A stretch of 64,000 nt of DNA from Viscum album (Eukaryota; Streptophyta; Magnoliopsida; Santalales; Viscaceae): assembly GCA_963277665.1 (NCBI GenBank), contig OY728128.1:1870490988-1870554987 (forward strand), given 5' to 3'. Of the stretch, positions 11,353 to 22,940 are shown one piece after another. Position numbers and translations under genes: made by a program. The notes below the pieces were generated by a model. It had not been told where the DNA came from. It saw only the letters and a list, made by a program, of their open reading frames with translations, and searched no databases. The first letter of the stretch is position 1; each line of letters starts with the position of its first letter.

Positions 11353-13081
11353 TGATTAACCAATAAGAATACATATTTTAATTACATTTTAATGGTATTA
11401 AATGTTTATTTTTGATCTTATGGGCCTGAGTTAGTGGATTTTAAATTTGAACATCCATTTTTATCATTTGTGCACTTCATGCCTAATGTACACCAATTTA
11501 GTCCCAATGATTCATCTAATTTTAAGGATTTTAATTATCCATATTTTAATTTGATATTTTGGGAACTGTATACACACTTAAATATAAAAATTTTTCATTC
11601 AGTGATCAATGGAGATTCATAAAGGATGATGGAGATATTTGGTGATGAAAGGAAAGAATTCTGGAGAAGGCAGATTGGACACCATCCCACTGATGAGAAT
11701 GCAGGACCCACAATACAAACCCAATGAAGCCCAAATTTCATGGGATACTAGAATACATATAGAGGAACAAATAATTCTGCATGATAAAGTGCTAATTCGA
11801 CCTCCATGATGGCAATTAAGGTGGCCCAAATAGAATATCAAAATCTGGGCCAGAATCTGCGGCCCATAATATTTTCCCACTAAATCGGACATAACTCCTG
11901 ATTCAGAACTCTAAATGGGCTCAAATTTTACAGGAGGTTAGGATACACCTGTAGCTCCATGTTCTTATTCTATGTCCCACTATAATTCATCCATATAAAA
12001 GGTCAGGTCGACGCGTTTGTTCGTTGGTTGCAAGTTGGCTGCCACCTCGGGACAAGAGTGGAAAAGTCCAAGTTCCACAAGCTTTCCACCACCCTAGGCC
12101 TACCATAATCAAGTGGGATACTTTGTACTGTAGGATGCTCGACCCAAGGATCCCAAAATTCCAATTTAAGGCAGTTTTGGTGGATGATTTTATCATCCTT
12201 TTGATATTTCTTTCATTGTAATGTTATGCTGTGATTTTGTTGTCTCAAGTTTGTCTTTCACATGTAAGTTGTTTTAATTCATCCTAGTTTCTTAATAAAA
12301 GTTCTTCTTCTACTATTATTTTGTTATTATAAATCTCACTTTGATATCGTTGCCTCAAGTTGTGAATTTATTCACATCAAACCTTGTGAAATTATTCACG
12401 CAACGGTGGAGTGATCATTTTCTTTTTATTGTTTTCTTTACTTCTTCAATTCCTCCCTCATGAGTCTACTTCCCACTTCCATTGAAACCATAGAATCAAT
12501 GGAGGGATAACCAACTTATGGGTTGATCCAAGGGAGTATAAAGGGTCTGGATTGGATGTTATTTATTACCCCATTAATATATAATCACTTCTTTTAATTG
12601 ATAATTTTGTTTGAAGATCTTTAAACTCCTTCATCCTTGTTGAATTTAAGGTCACACATTTTAAGTGATAATACAAACCATTACCTTGAAGTGATTAAAA
12701 CTTTGATCCTTCAAGTGTATAATTGATTAGTATTAAAGGTTGTAGGTAATAAACCAGTAAGTGATGATGTTGTTTGATCTTCTTAAATTAACCCATCTCA
12801 AATATAAGAAATTGAAATAGTTGAAAAAGAATTTCATCCAATCCACCCCGAGCGATAACCTAGGATCAACTCATTCTTTTAAATTAAATTCACTTAAATA
12901 TGTTAGTTATCCTTTAAACCCATCTAAAATCAACCCAATTTAGTGAGTTCATAGCCAAAAATAGTCCATAGAATGTGTGTGTCTATAGATTGCTTCTTAA
13001 GTCTCTGAGGAATCGACAACCCAAGCTAGACTACAAGGACCATTCTACCTTCTTCTCTTGGGTAAATTTGAGTGTGAATAA
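11353..13081 (+). repeat. Element C 3' LTR
   Basis: Full-length match to 2021-3749, with substitutions but no net length change. Starts TGATTAACC; the end is AA where the 5' LTR has CA. AATAAA is conserved at 12294-12299. The TATA-like box of the 5' copy reads AATTTAA here. Confidence 0.85.
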
Positions 13082-13086
13082 AGTGC
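13082..13086. other. Right target-site duplication of element C (AGTGC)
   Basis: Same five bases as the empty site in B LTR2 (21585-21589); it differs by one transition from 2016-2020. Confidence 0.75.
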
Positions 13087-14438
13087 TGTAATAAATTAAA
13101 GTGAACCCCTAAATTAATAAATGGTGAGTGTTTAAATGAAAAAGGGATTGGTTTTATGATTTGTTAGTGGTTTTTTATGTGGTTGTTCATATAGGGGTAG
13201 TAGTAATTGTGGATTTGTGTGGGGTGGTTGTTTTTTTGAAACTCTTAGGTTGGGTTGACTGTTTTCTTACCTATATGTAAAAATTGTAGTTCCTTTTGAT
13301 TTATATATGCACCCCACTATTTTTGAGCATCATGTTCTGAACAACCTTATTCCATGGGGGATGGTGTCTTTCCCAACATCTCAATGGGTGGATGGATGGA
13401 TGGCCACTAACTTTCTTCCTCACACCCTCTTTTGGATTTTCACCACATGAGTATATCTGGGTAGGCTGTAATGGATTGAGGCTTACCATATTCTAAGATC
13501 CTTCATGCGTGTTTGTTGTGGATGAGGGGCCCAAGTGTTTAAGGGCCAGGATTGTTTTCCAAAGTGTCTTAGAGAAGAGGCAAAGGTGTCTTTGGGCGAG
13601 AGGTGTGGTTGTTGTTGACCAAGTGTATATAGTCAGGATGTGTGGTGTGGATGTGACCCAGGTGTTTGTGGGCGGGATTTTTGTGTGGTTCAAGGCCCAG
13701 GTCTGTGCGGGTAGGTTGTGGAAGTGTGAATACTTTTTGAAATATTGGCAGCGTTAAGACGTTATATTTTAGGAATTAGAAGATAACCAGTGGGAAAGTG
13801 GGGTAGGGTAACAAAATTTTGATGTGATTATACTACTACTTAAATTGATTTTAGTTATTTGGTGAGTGTGCCATGGTGAGTATTGGTTGTTTATTACTCC
13901 TTGATAGGTTCTTTGAGGTTATGTTGTTATCTCACAGGTGTATTAGTATGTTCCCCCACTTGTGCACGGGTGGATTTAGTTTTCCTAGTGGGTATACTTG
14001 TATACTCACCCTGAATTTTTGAAACTATTTTCAGGTTTACAAGAGGACTTTGAGGACCATTTTGAAATTTTATAGCTCATGCGTCAAGATTTTTGTGGTG
14101 ATGCTACTTAGTCTTTTTCTTTGGTACTTGTTTCAGTGATTTTTTTTATTTTTATCGTAGTTTACATTTAAATCATGCATGGGATGGTATTTAGTTTCAT
14201 TTATATTAATGTTTGGTGTTGTTTGTGATTTTTACCATCTTATCTCCTGATCATATTTTCATTGAAGAGGGTAATTCCTTCAATTTTGTGTGATATTCTA
14301 TATATTTTTTTCTAATTTCCAGTCTAAGGCCTATTGAAGGCGGGAATCGGGGATCATTGTCTCTCATTCATCTTGAAGAAGGAATGGCATGTCACTTTGA
14401 TGTCCCTTCCCTCATCTTGAAGAAGGTGGGTCATGACA
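13087..14438 (+). mobile_element. Family B LTR1, second part
   Basis: Resumes the LTR exactly where 2020 stopped: TGTAATAAATTAAAG here equals TGGAATAAATTAAAG at 21590 in LTR2. It runs through the 'cacttgtgcacggg' and 'gcctattgaaggcggga' landmarks, which element A's LTR also has, and ends GGGTCATGACA next to the primer site. Confidence 0.8.
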
Positions 14439-14441
14439 GAA

Positions 14442-14460
14442 TGGTATCAGAGGATGATGG
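14442..14460 (+). other. Family B primer-binding site
   Basis: TGGTATCAGAGG follows the LTR end by 3 bp and matches the 3' end complement of initiator tRNA-Met (TGGTATCAGAGC) at 11 of 12 bases. Confidence 0.8.
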
Positions 14461-14815
14461 CTGAGGGATAAAATGGAGTTTAGGGTTAGGCATAGTGAGG
14501 ATTGAATAGGATATTAGGGAAATGGTTTTACTAAATCTTGGTGCATGAGATAGACCAGGGAAGACCTGCTAGGACACAAGATTTTTGGGCCCCCCGTGAT
14601 CTGATGTGAGGACTCTGGGCCTACCTAATGACCAAGTGAGCCTACACTGATTACAGGTTAGAGACCCTAGGAAAGGTACTTTCATCATAATGACTTGTGT
14701 TCTTGTGTATCTTTGGTGTTTTGGGAATTTAATTTAAATAAAGCATTAAGAAACATCTTAAATGAAAATTTCATATTACTCGGGCTTAGGAGTTCCTTGT
14801 TTACCCTTTTCAGCT

Positions 14816-15840
14816 ATGGCACCCGAGTGTCGCGTAGGTGTGGTATGAGTATTTTAGGCCCATCAGGATGACCTGCATGATCAGTGGAGGGTTGATTGAG
14901 GGTAAGAAGTTGACTTGTGTTAAACAGTGTTTCATATTTTCCGATGGAAGACCGTGGGGAAGTACGAAGGCAGATTTTCAAACATAGAGAAAGAGGGCTG
15001 GCTTGAGGAGCTGACAATAACCTTTACCTTGATCTGTGCTCTGAAGGAGTATTGGGTTCCTTTGGTAGTGAGAAAGATGTGAAGACCAGGATGTTATTTG
15101 TGGATTATTTACCTCAGGGAGAGGAAGGAGAGCTATGACTCTTGGGATAACTTTGAGAAGGAGTTTCGAGCAGAGTTTATTTCTTAGATGATGAAGGCTG
15201 AGAAGAGGCAGAAGTTTCACTCCCATCAGTAGGGGAGTATGTCATTTAGGGAATTGGGGATCAAGTTCAATTATCTTTTACAGTTTTCTCTGGATCTCTT
15301 TCTAGATGAGGAGTTGCGGGCGAGATGCTTGGAGCAGGCACTCCAAACTTCTCTTCAGTATGTCATCACTCCCTTTACCCTACCGACATACATAGATGTT
15401 CAGAATAAGGGAAAAGTAATGGATAGGATGCACTCATAGGGAGGTGTACTGCAATCGGGGATCCATACAAGTTCATCGAAGGGGAAGGCGATCAGCAGTA
15501 GTTCTTCGGCATCAAGGCCCTCTAGGTTTTGGCCAGTGGGAAGTAGGCCTCAGAAGTTCTAGTTCTGATCTCCTGATCCTCACCCTTTCCCCATGGTATT
15601 GGGATTGAGGTGATTTGTCTGTGGAGGCTATGAATATCTTCAAATATAATTCCCAGTTCAATCTCATTATGGTGGTCATGGGTAGGTTCAGCTCCCACCT
15701 CAGTAGCAGTAGTTGTCGGTTAGACCTTTCCAGCAGTAGGTGTAGCGGGCTCCCACTCCACCGAGGGCAGCCAGTGCTGAAAGAGGCCAACCACAGGGTG
15801 CTCCTTAGGGTCCTAAACTAGGGTATGGTCAGGGAGTTCA
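14816..15840 (+). pseudogene. gag: Family B gag remnant
   Basis: Begins with an ATG in the same context (a 'cttgtttaccctt' run) as the gag start of element A at 37098, then breaks after about ten codons. The clearest open piece is 15239-15439, whose protein (SFRELGIKFNYLLQ...LPTYIDVQNKGKVMDRMHS) aligns with the element A gag core. Many stops and indels; the zinc knuckle is not recognisable. Confidence 0.75.
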
Positions 15841-17730
15841 TTGATAGTAGAGGGGTATATGAGATGGGAATGGGTAATTTCACACCACTGAGGCAGTAGT
15901 TTTAGCAGGGCTGGAGGTTTTTCAAGGTACGATCAGTCTATATAGTACCCTTGTGTGTGCTTTGTTTGATTCAATAACTTCACACTCCTTTGTTTCACCC
16001 AATCTAGTGCATGTCTTGGGACTAGATATAGAGAGAATTTTTATGCCCCTAGTGTGTAGCATGCCAGTTGGAGGTCAGAACAGTCTATTTGATGTTTTCT
16101 AGGCATGTAGACTGATGTTGGGGCTACATCATTCTAGTGGGGATCTTCTACTACTATAGATGCAGCCATATGATATCATCATTGGCGTAGATTTGTTGTT
16201 CTGTGTGTGATACATTATCAACTACTTCTGGAGCAGAGTCATGTTTTCAGATATAGGTGTCCAACGTGTAGATTTTGTTGGTGATCACAGTCGGCAGGAG
16301 GGCATCCAGTGTGGGGAGCCTCCTCTTTCTATGTTAGTTGAGTTGTCATAGGGATCGAAGGGTGATGAGATGGTGGAGGTTCTGGGAGTTTTTAGAGATT
16401 TCATAGACGTTTTCCCTAAATAGTTTGTGACTGTACCCCCTCGATGTGACATTGAGTTTAGAATAGACTTGCAACTCAGTGCCCATTCGATTTTGATGTC
16501 TCCCAATCAGATGGAACCTTCTGAGTTATGGGAGTAGCAGATTCAAGTTGACGACCTAATGAAAAAGGGTTTTATCTGGATGAGTGTTTCATGGTGGGGT
16601 GATCCAGTCTTATTTGTGAAGAAGGAAGATGGTTTCCCGAGGTTTTTCATAGACTACCGGAGACTAAATCAAGTAACGGTCAAGAACCTTTACCCTCTCC
16701 CGATAATAGATGATCTTTTTGACCAGTTAAGGAGAGTAGTTTTGTTCTCCATGAAAAATCTGTGGTATCAAAATCAACATTTGAGGGTAAAGGTGGGATA
16801 CATCCCAAAGACCTTTTTCAGGTGAAGATATGGGAACTTCAAGTTCATGGTTATGACCTTCGGTGTTACGAATGCACCAGCCATGTTCATGGGGCTCATG
16901 AACTCTGACTTCTGCAAGTTCCTAGACCAGTTAGTCATCATGTTCAACAATGATATTATGATTTACTCAAAGTCTAAGGCGGGGCATGATGAGCACCTCA
17001 GAACAGTCTTGGAGGTCCTCCAACACCACCAGCTCTATGGGAAGTTGTCCAAGTGCATGTTTTGGACAAGAGAGGTGCACTTCCTTGAACATGTGGTGTA
17101 TTATCATGGGATGGAATTGGACCCATAAAATTTTAAGGCAGTTTTTTCTTGGGTAGCACCCAAGATCATGGAAAACGCTCATAGCTTCTTGGGTCTAGCG
17201 GGCTATTATTGAAGTTTCGTACTCGACTTCTCTCAAGTTGTGGCTTCATTGAAAACATTGACAAGAAAAGACCAAGACTTCGTGTGGAGTGAGAAGTGTC
17301 AGAAAACTTTCATCTACTTGAAGGGGAAGTTGGTCAATGCTTCAGTGCTTAGGTTTCTAGTGGAAGGGGTGATGTCCATGGTTTTCTATGATACCTCCGG
17401 TCTAGGATTGGGATGTGTGTTGATGCAGTAGTTGGGAGTGATCTCTTATGGGTCTAGGAAGTTATTTCCACATGAACATAACTATGACACCCATGATTTA
17501 GAGCTTGCAGCGGTTGAATTTGTGTTGAAGTCATGGCGACATTACCTCATTGGGGAGGGTTTTGTGGTGTTTATAGATCACATGATCTTTAGGTATATCT
17601 TCTCCCAACGAGACCTGAATTTGTGGAAGCAAAGGTGGATTGAGTTTCTCTATGACTATGAATTTGAGAACTCTTATACCTATGGAAATGGGAACATGGT
17701 GGTTGATGCCTTAACCAAGAAGTTTTAAAA
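15841..17730 (+). pseudogene. pol: Family B protease, reverse transcriptase and RNase H remnant
   Basis: Same order as element A. The protease is reduced to a scrap near 15960 (FDSITSHSF for the usual DTGASHSF). RT pieces at 16559-17128 include [37 protein letters not shown] and a catalytic box altered to FNNDIMIYS, where FIDD is expected. RNase H pieces run at 17240-17431 and 17432-17728, ending VVDALTKKF. Several stops separate the pieces. Confidence 0.8.
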
Positions 17731-19272
17731 GGATGTAGTTTGGGAATCCATGGATGCTAGGAATGAAATAGAGGAGTTGGCCTCTTTGTGCCTAGATGTT
17801 GGGGGGATAGTGCCGGAGGCTATCTATTTGAGATAATGGTACATGCTTCCTTGATGTGACAGGTGGAGGAATCTCAGTTGGGAGACTTAGTGACTGAAGT
17901 GATGTGTGATCGTGTTGTTAGGGGTGATACTCCGGAGGGATGGTTGAAGGATAGTCATAATTAGATGTTGTTCAGTGGAAAGCTGTTTGTACTAGTGGAA
18001 ATGTGTGAGGAAGTTCTATGTGGTTTCTATAGATCACCTCTAATGGCACTCCCAGGAGTTTCTAAGATGTATCGAGACATAAGGGAATAGTTTTGGTGGC
18101 CCAAGGTCAAGCGGGTAGTGGTGGAGTTTGTGGAAAGGTGCCTAGTGTGTCAGCAGGTGAAGGCTAAGCATTGTGTTCCCATAAGTCTTTTTCAACCCAT
18201 AGACATCTCCAAGTGGATGTGGGATGACATCTCGATGGATTTCTTCACAGGATTACCCAAGACTTAGGGAGGATGCGATGCTCTTTGTTTAGTAGTGGAT
18301 CAATTGTTGAAAATGGATCAATTCTTAATGATCAAAGAGTCTAATGTAGTAGATGCCTTAGCATAGAGGTATGTGGATGAGGTGGTACAGCTTCATAGAG
18401 TCCCAAGATCAATTGTCTCATTTCAGGATACACATATTACATCATGAGTCTGGACGGGATTGCAGCATTCCTTTGGCACTTAGTTACGCCTCACCACTAC
18501 TTTCCACCCTCAGATGGATGGATAGATAGAGAGGGTCATCCAAACGGTGGAGGACATGTTATGGGAATGTGTTGTGGACTTTAGTGGGTCTTGGGTGTGA
18601 CATTTTCCCTTGGTAGAGTTTTCTTACAATAATATATATCACTCTTCCATTGGTATGTCTCTTTTTGAAGCTCTATACGGGAGGTCTTATCATTCACCCT
18701 TGTGCTGGATGGAAGTTGGGGAGGTATCTATTCTTTGTTCTGACGTGGTGCGAAGTCCAGATGGGAACGTTCAACTTGTTTGTGAGAGGATGAATATGGC
18801 ACAAAACCGAAAGAAGTCGTATGTTGATCATGGGAGGAGACCTTTGGAGTTTGAGGTTGTGGACCATGTTTTATTGAAGGTTTCACCTCGATGTTGGAAA
18901 CTTAGGGTTGGAAAAGGGAGAAGCTTTATCCTAGGTTCATCGGACCTTTCACGGTGTTGGGACGATTTGGAAAGGTGTCATATTAGCTGGTGTTGCCACT
19001 ACGGTTGGATAAGATCCATGATGTATTCCATGTCTCACAGCTCTGTCGGTATCTAAAAGATGACTACCACATCATTGACTGGGGATATTTGGATTTTGAG
19101 GATGGTACGATGTTCTTTGAGTGATCAGTTAGAATAGAGGATTGTGAGGAGAAGGTGCTTCATGGATACACCATTCCATTGTTTCGTGTGTTATGGAGGC
19201 ATGGTGGCCTCGAGGAGAGTACTTCGGAGTTAGAGGCACATATTTTTTCCTAGTACCCAGAGCTATTCTGAG
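17731..19272 (+). pseudogene. pol: Family B integrase and chromodomain remnant
   Basis: Aligns with 40011-41558 of element A. Visible pieces are the zinc-finger end (CLVCQQVKAKH-like, near 18140), the start of the core (KWMWDDISMDF near 18210), a heavily broken DDE core, then 18610-19056 (VEFSYNNIYHSSIGMSLFEALYGRS...). The chromodomain tail can be followed to a stop near 19270 only by changing frame. Clearly inactive. Confidence 0.75.
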
Positions 19273-19729
19273 TTTTTATCTTGTATTTTTATTTTTTGAT
19301 TCGTTTTATGATGTAATGCTTGACATTGTTCGTTATCAGATGTGTTGTTCCCTTATTCTATGTTTTTTTGTGGAAAGTCCCGACATGTGGAGAGGGTAGG
19401 ACCTAATCCCTAATCGAGATGCATTAATGTGGATGCGATTAAACCCATGCGGGGCAGTCAGTGCCACCCAAAGTGGATAGTATCTTGACATGGAATAAGG
19501 GATTCCCTAATCCATATGTCCGAGTAGTGGGGATTTTTTGTTTGTACAATTGTTCATGAGATAGATGTCAAGGATGCATTCTTGGATGGTAGGGTTTTCA
19601 CTCTAGTTTTTGAACAACATATGGTGGTTTGTCCCTGAGAGGTATCTTACGGGGTGGTTGTTCGGGCCCCTCTTTTTCTATGTTTAGTTTTAAATTATTG
19701 GGGATGAGAATAGTTTGAGAGGTATCTGA
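19273..19729 (+). other. Family B 3' untranslated segment
   Basis: Non-coding, aligned with 41559-41960 of element A and, in its last 250 bp, with 1-243. It carries the family phrase 'gtggatgcgattaaaccc'. The purine-rich run before 19730 is the likely second-strand primer region. Confidence 0.65.
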
Positions 19730-22700
19730 TGTAATGACCCAAATTTCCCCGAGCCATTCCTTTGAGAAAATCCAGTGCATGTGGTGTTCTTGGGGGTCGC
19801 AGTTGTTTGTTTTAGGGGTTTTTGAAAAATCCGATTTCACCAAATGGTTTCACTGAAATGGTGGCACCATGATGGTGGAACCATTATGGTGGCACATCGA
19901 AATAGTGGCACCCTATTGATGGAATTGTAACGGTCGCACGCCAAAACGGTGGCACCGTAATGCTCGCACACCGAAATTGTGGCACACCAAAATAGTGGCA
20001 CCATAACAGTCTCACATCAAAACGGTGTCACCATAATGGCCACACACTAAAATAGTGTCATACCAAACAATGTCTCACAATTTTCCAAATTTCCAGTTTT
20101 CTGATTATTTCCTATTTCACCCCTCTTACATTTTATTTGACGTAAACCGAGTTTAAAACCTTGTTTGGGCATTTTAAAGGGAGTTTCAAAGGATATTAAG
20201 TAAATCTTTAATATCCTAACACTCAAAGGACTTTGAGATATTCAAACAACGTGATCTTGACCACGATCCCATGTTAAGGACTTTTCAAACCATTCTTCCT
20301 TTAATATAGGATCTATCTCTTCAAAGGTGGGATCTTACCTTCCTAGTGTGTTTCCATTCCCTCTTGGTGCGCCTTGAGCCTTATTCTCTAGACAAGTCAT
20401 GCGCCTATGCTAGAGCCCCCTCCTGCCCATTTTTCTTGGAGTTTCCTACTACTCACACGATCCCCTATTCTTGGTGGAAGGAGGAGTTTGTGTTGCCTAT
20501 TGATTCATTTAGGGATTCTTCTTCCTCTCTTTATTTGTTTATCATGCAGGGTGGGTGTACTAATAATTATTTTTGAAGAATGGGTGAATAATTTTCTTAA
20601 AAAGGTAATAAATGAGGGGATATGTGATGATCAAAAGATAACATGGATCAATAAAATAACTTTAGGGAAGTGATGATGTCACATACGATAATTTAATTAT
20701 TATCCATGAACCCTATTTTTAATTGTATGGGCTATAAGGAATTCCGAAAATCATGGTCGTTGGTGGTCTTTTCTTGTGCACTTATAATGTTCTATTTTTT
20801 TATGTTTGATAAATGGATGTAACATGAAATCTACTTAATCACATACACTTGGTTAAATAAAATGGATTCTCTAGGATGAAAACCCTTTGTGATCACCCAT
20901 GTTTATCAAAGTGGATTAAAAAGAATAGTGTTCACCAAATTTGAATACATCCTATTTGATAGGTGTGGGTGTGTGTTGTGTTCTGTTGAGTATTGTGACC
21001 CTGTGTGGGTTGCATGGTTTTGTTATTGGGAGCATGGTTGTGGGTGCAGGGGTGGATAGAGAGGTTGTTCCTGTGAATGGGAAAGGGTATGTTTTTATAG
21101 CAGGGATGTTGTTTTCTCGTGTTTTGTTGTGGTTTTATGTATGGGGTGGTACATGAAGTGTGGCGGAATCTTAATTTGAGAAATTGACTAATTGTGGAAT
21201 GGATAGACTTTTTATACAATGGGAATGTATCTAGATAGTGGTTGGGAAGTGAGGATGTAGGACTTGGTTGTGTCATGTTTTCATGTTTTTGGGTGTTCTA
21301 GGTGTGGTGTTGTTGTGCATCAGGGTTGTCAGTTCTAGTTTTAAGAGGATGATTAAGCGGGAAAACTTTGAAAAATGACAGTTGGCAGTGGTTGAACAGG
21401 TGTTTAGGAAAACGGGGGTGTGTAGTGGGACTACATGTTGGTTTTTCCCTGTTTTTTTATGAATTAGTGTTAAAATGGATTTCCTTACCTTGGTCCCTAC
21501 TTCCTTGTTTTCCTTGGTAGTGTTTAGTTGAATTTAGCCTTCTAAAAACGGTTTTGGATGTTGTGATTGGTATTTTCCCTGGGTAGTGCTGGAATAAATT
21601 AAAGTGAACCCCTAAATTAATGAATAGAAAGTGGTTAAATGAAAAAGTGGTTGAGTTTATGCTTTAGCAATGGATGTTTGTGTGGTTGTACTATAGGTGT
21701 AGAAAAAATGTAGTTCTCTGTGGGATGGTTATTGGTTTGAAACCCATAGGTTGGGATGAGTGTTTTCTTACCTATATGTATAACTTTTGGTTCCTTGTGA
21801 TTTCTATATACACCCCACCCTTGGTGAGAACCATGTGCCAAACACTCCCATTTCATGTGGGAGGGTGTCTTTCCCAACATCCCAATTGGAGGATAGATGG
21901 ATGGTTATTGGCTTTCTTCCTCACACCCTCTTCTCGGTTCCTACCACTCTAGTATATCTGGGCTGGTTATAATGGATTGAGTCTTACCATAGTAAAAGAT
22001 CCTTTAGTCAGGTTTGTTGTGGATGAGGGACCTAGGTGTTTTCATGCCAATATTTTTTTCCCAAGTTTCTTTGGGTAGAGGACCGGGTGTCTTTAGGTGA
22101 GAGGTATAGTTGTTGTGGCCTAGGTGTCTACGAACGAGATGTGTGGTGTAGTTGTGGCATAGGTGTCTGTGGGTAGGATATGTGTGTGGTTCTAGGCTTG
22201 GGTGTGTACAGGTAGGTTTCGGTAACATGACTTCATTTTGGAAGAGTGGTAGCATCAAGATGTTAGCCATTAAGAATGAGTAGATAACTAGTGGGGAAAT
22301 GGTGTGGGGAAGCTAAATGTTGATGTTCTTATTCTACTGCTTTACTTGACTTCCATTATTTGGTGAGTGTGCCTTGGTGAGGTTGGGCTAGTTAGTATAC
22401 CTTGATAGGTGCTTTGAGGTTCTGTTGTTCTCTAATAGGGGAAATAGTATCTTCCCCCACTTGTGCACGGGTGGCTTTACTTTTCCTACAAAGTATACTT
22501 GTATACTCACCCAATGTTTCTAAAACTATTTTTAGGTTTCTAGGAGGTTTATGAGGACTGTACTGGACTTTTCTAGCTCGGGAATTAGGATAGTTGATGT
22601 GTTGTTAATTAGTCTTCATCTTTGGTACTTGCTTTGGTGATTTGGTTATACTTTTGTTGTAGTTTACATTTAAATCATGCATGGGTTGGATTTTAGTTTC

Positions 22701-22940
22701 CTTTATATAAATTTATGGTGTTGTTCGAGAATTTTACCGTCTTATCTCCTGATCATATTTTCATTAAAGAGGGTAATGTCCTCAATTTTGTGTGAGATTC
22801 TATACCCTTGGATCAATTCGTCACTCTGAGGCCTATTGAAGGTGGGACTCAAAAGTTATTATCTCTCCTTTATCTTGAAGAAGGAAGGGCATGTCACTTT
22901 TTTGTCCCTTCCCTCATCTTGAAGCAAGCGGGTCATAACA
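19730..22940 (+). mobile_element. Family B LTR2
   Basis: TGTAATGACC...GGTCATAACA, 3211 bp, with an intact copy of the sequence that element C interrupts in LTR1. Much of its second half also resembles element A's LTR ('acttgtgcacgggtgg', 'cctattgaaggtgggact'), so A and B are related lineages. No reading frame is shared with LTR1. Confidence 0.8.
19845..20075 (+). repeat. ~30 bp degenerate tandem repeats in LTR2
   Basis: Units of about 30 bp built on 'aaaacggtggcaccgtaatg' and 'tcgcacacc'. The array is about 230 bp here and about 150 bp in LTR1, so copy number changed after the LTRs diverged. Confidence 0.7.

Larger units (their letters stand above)
2021..13081 (+). mobile_element. Element C: Athila-like Ty3/gypsy retrotransposon, nested in B LTR1
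   Basis: An 11.06 kb element with two 1729 bp LTRs (2021-3749, 11353-13081), a tRNA-Asp-like primer site, a decayed gag-pol (3877-9488) and a 1.86 kb non-coding 3' part. The lineage call rests on the gag core (TFHGMESEMPYLHIKEF), the protease type (a DLGxS active site followed by LQLADRS), the RT box FMDD and the long 3' spacer, all typical of Athila. It carries in-frame stops and at least three frameshifts, so it cannot be autonomous. It inserted after family B had formed its tandem structure or at least its LTR1. Confidence 0.85.
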
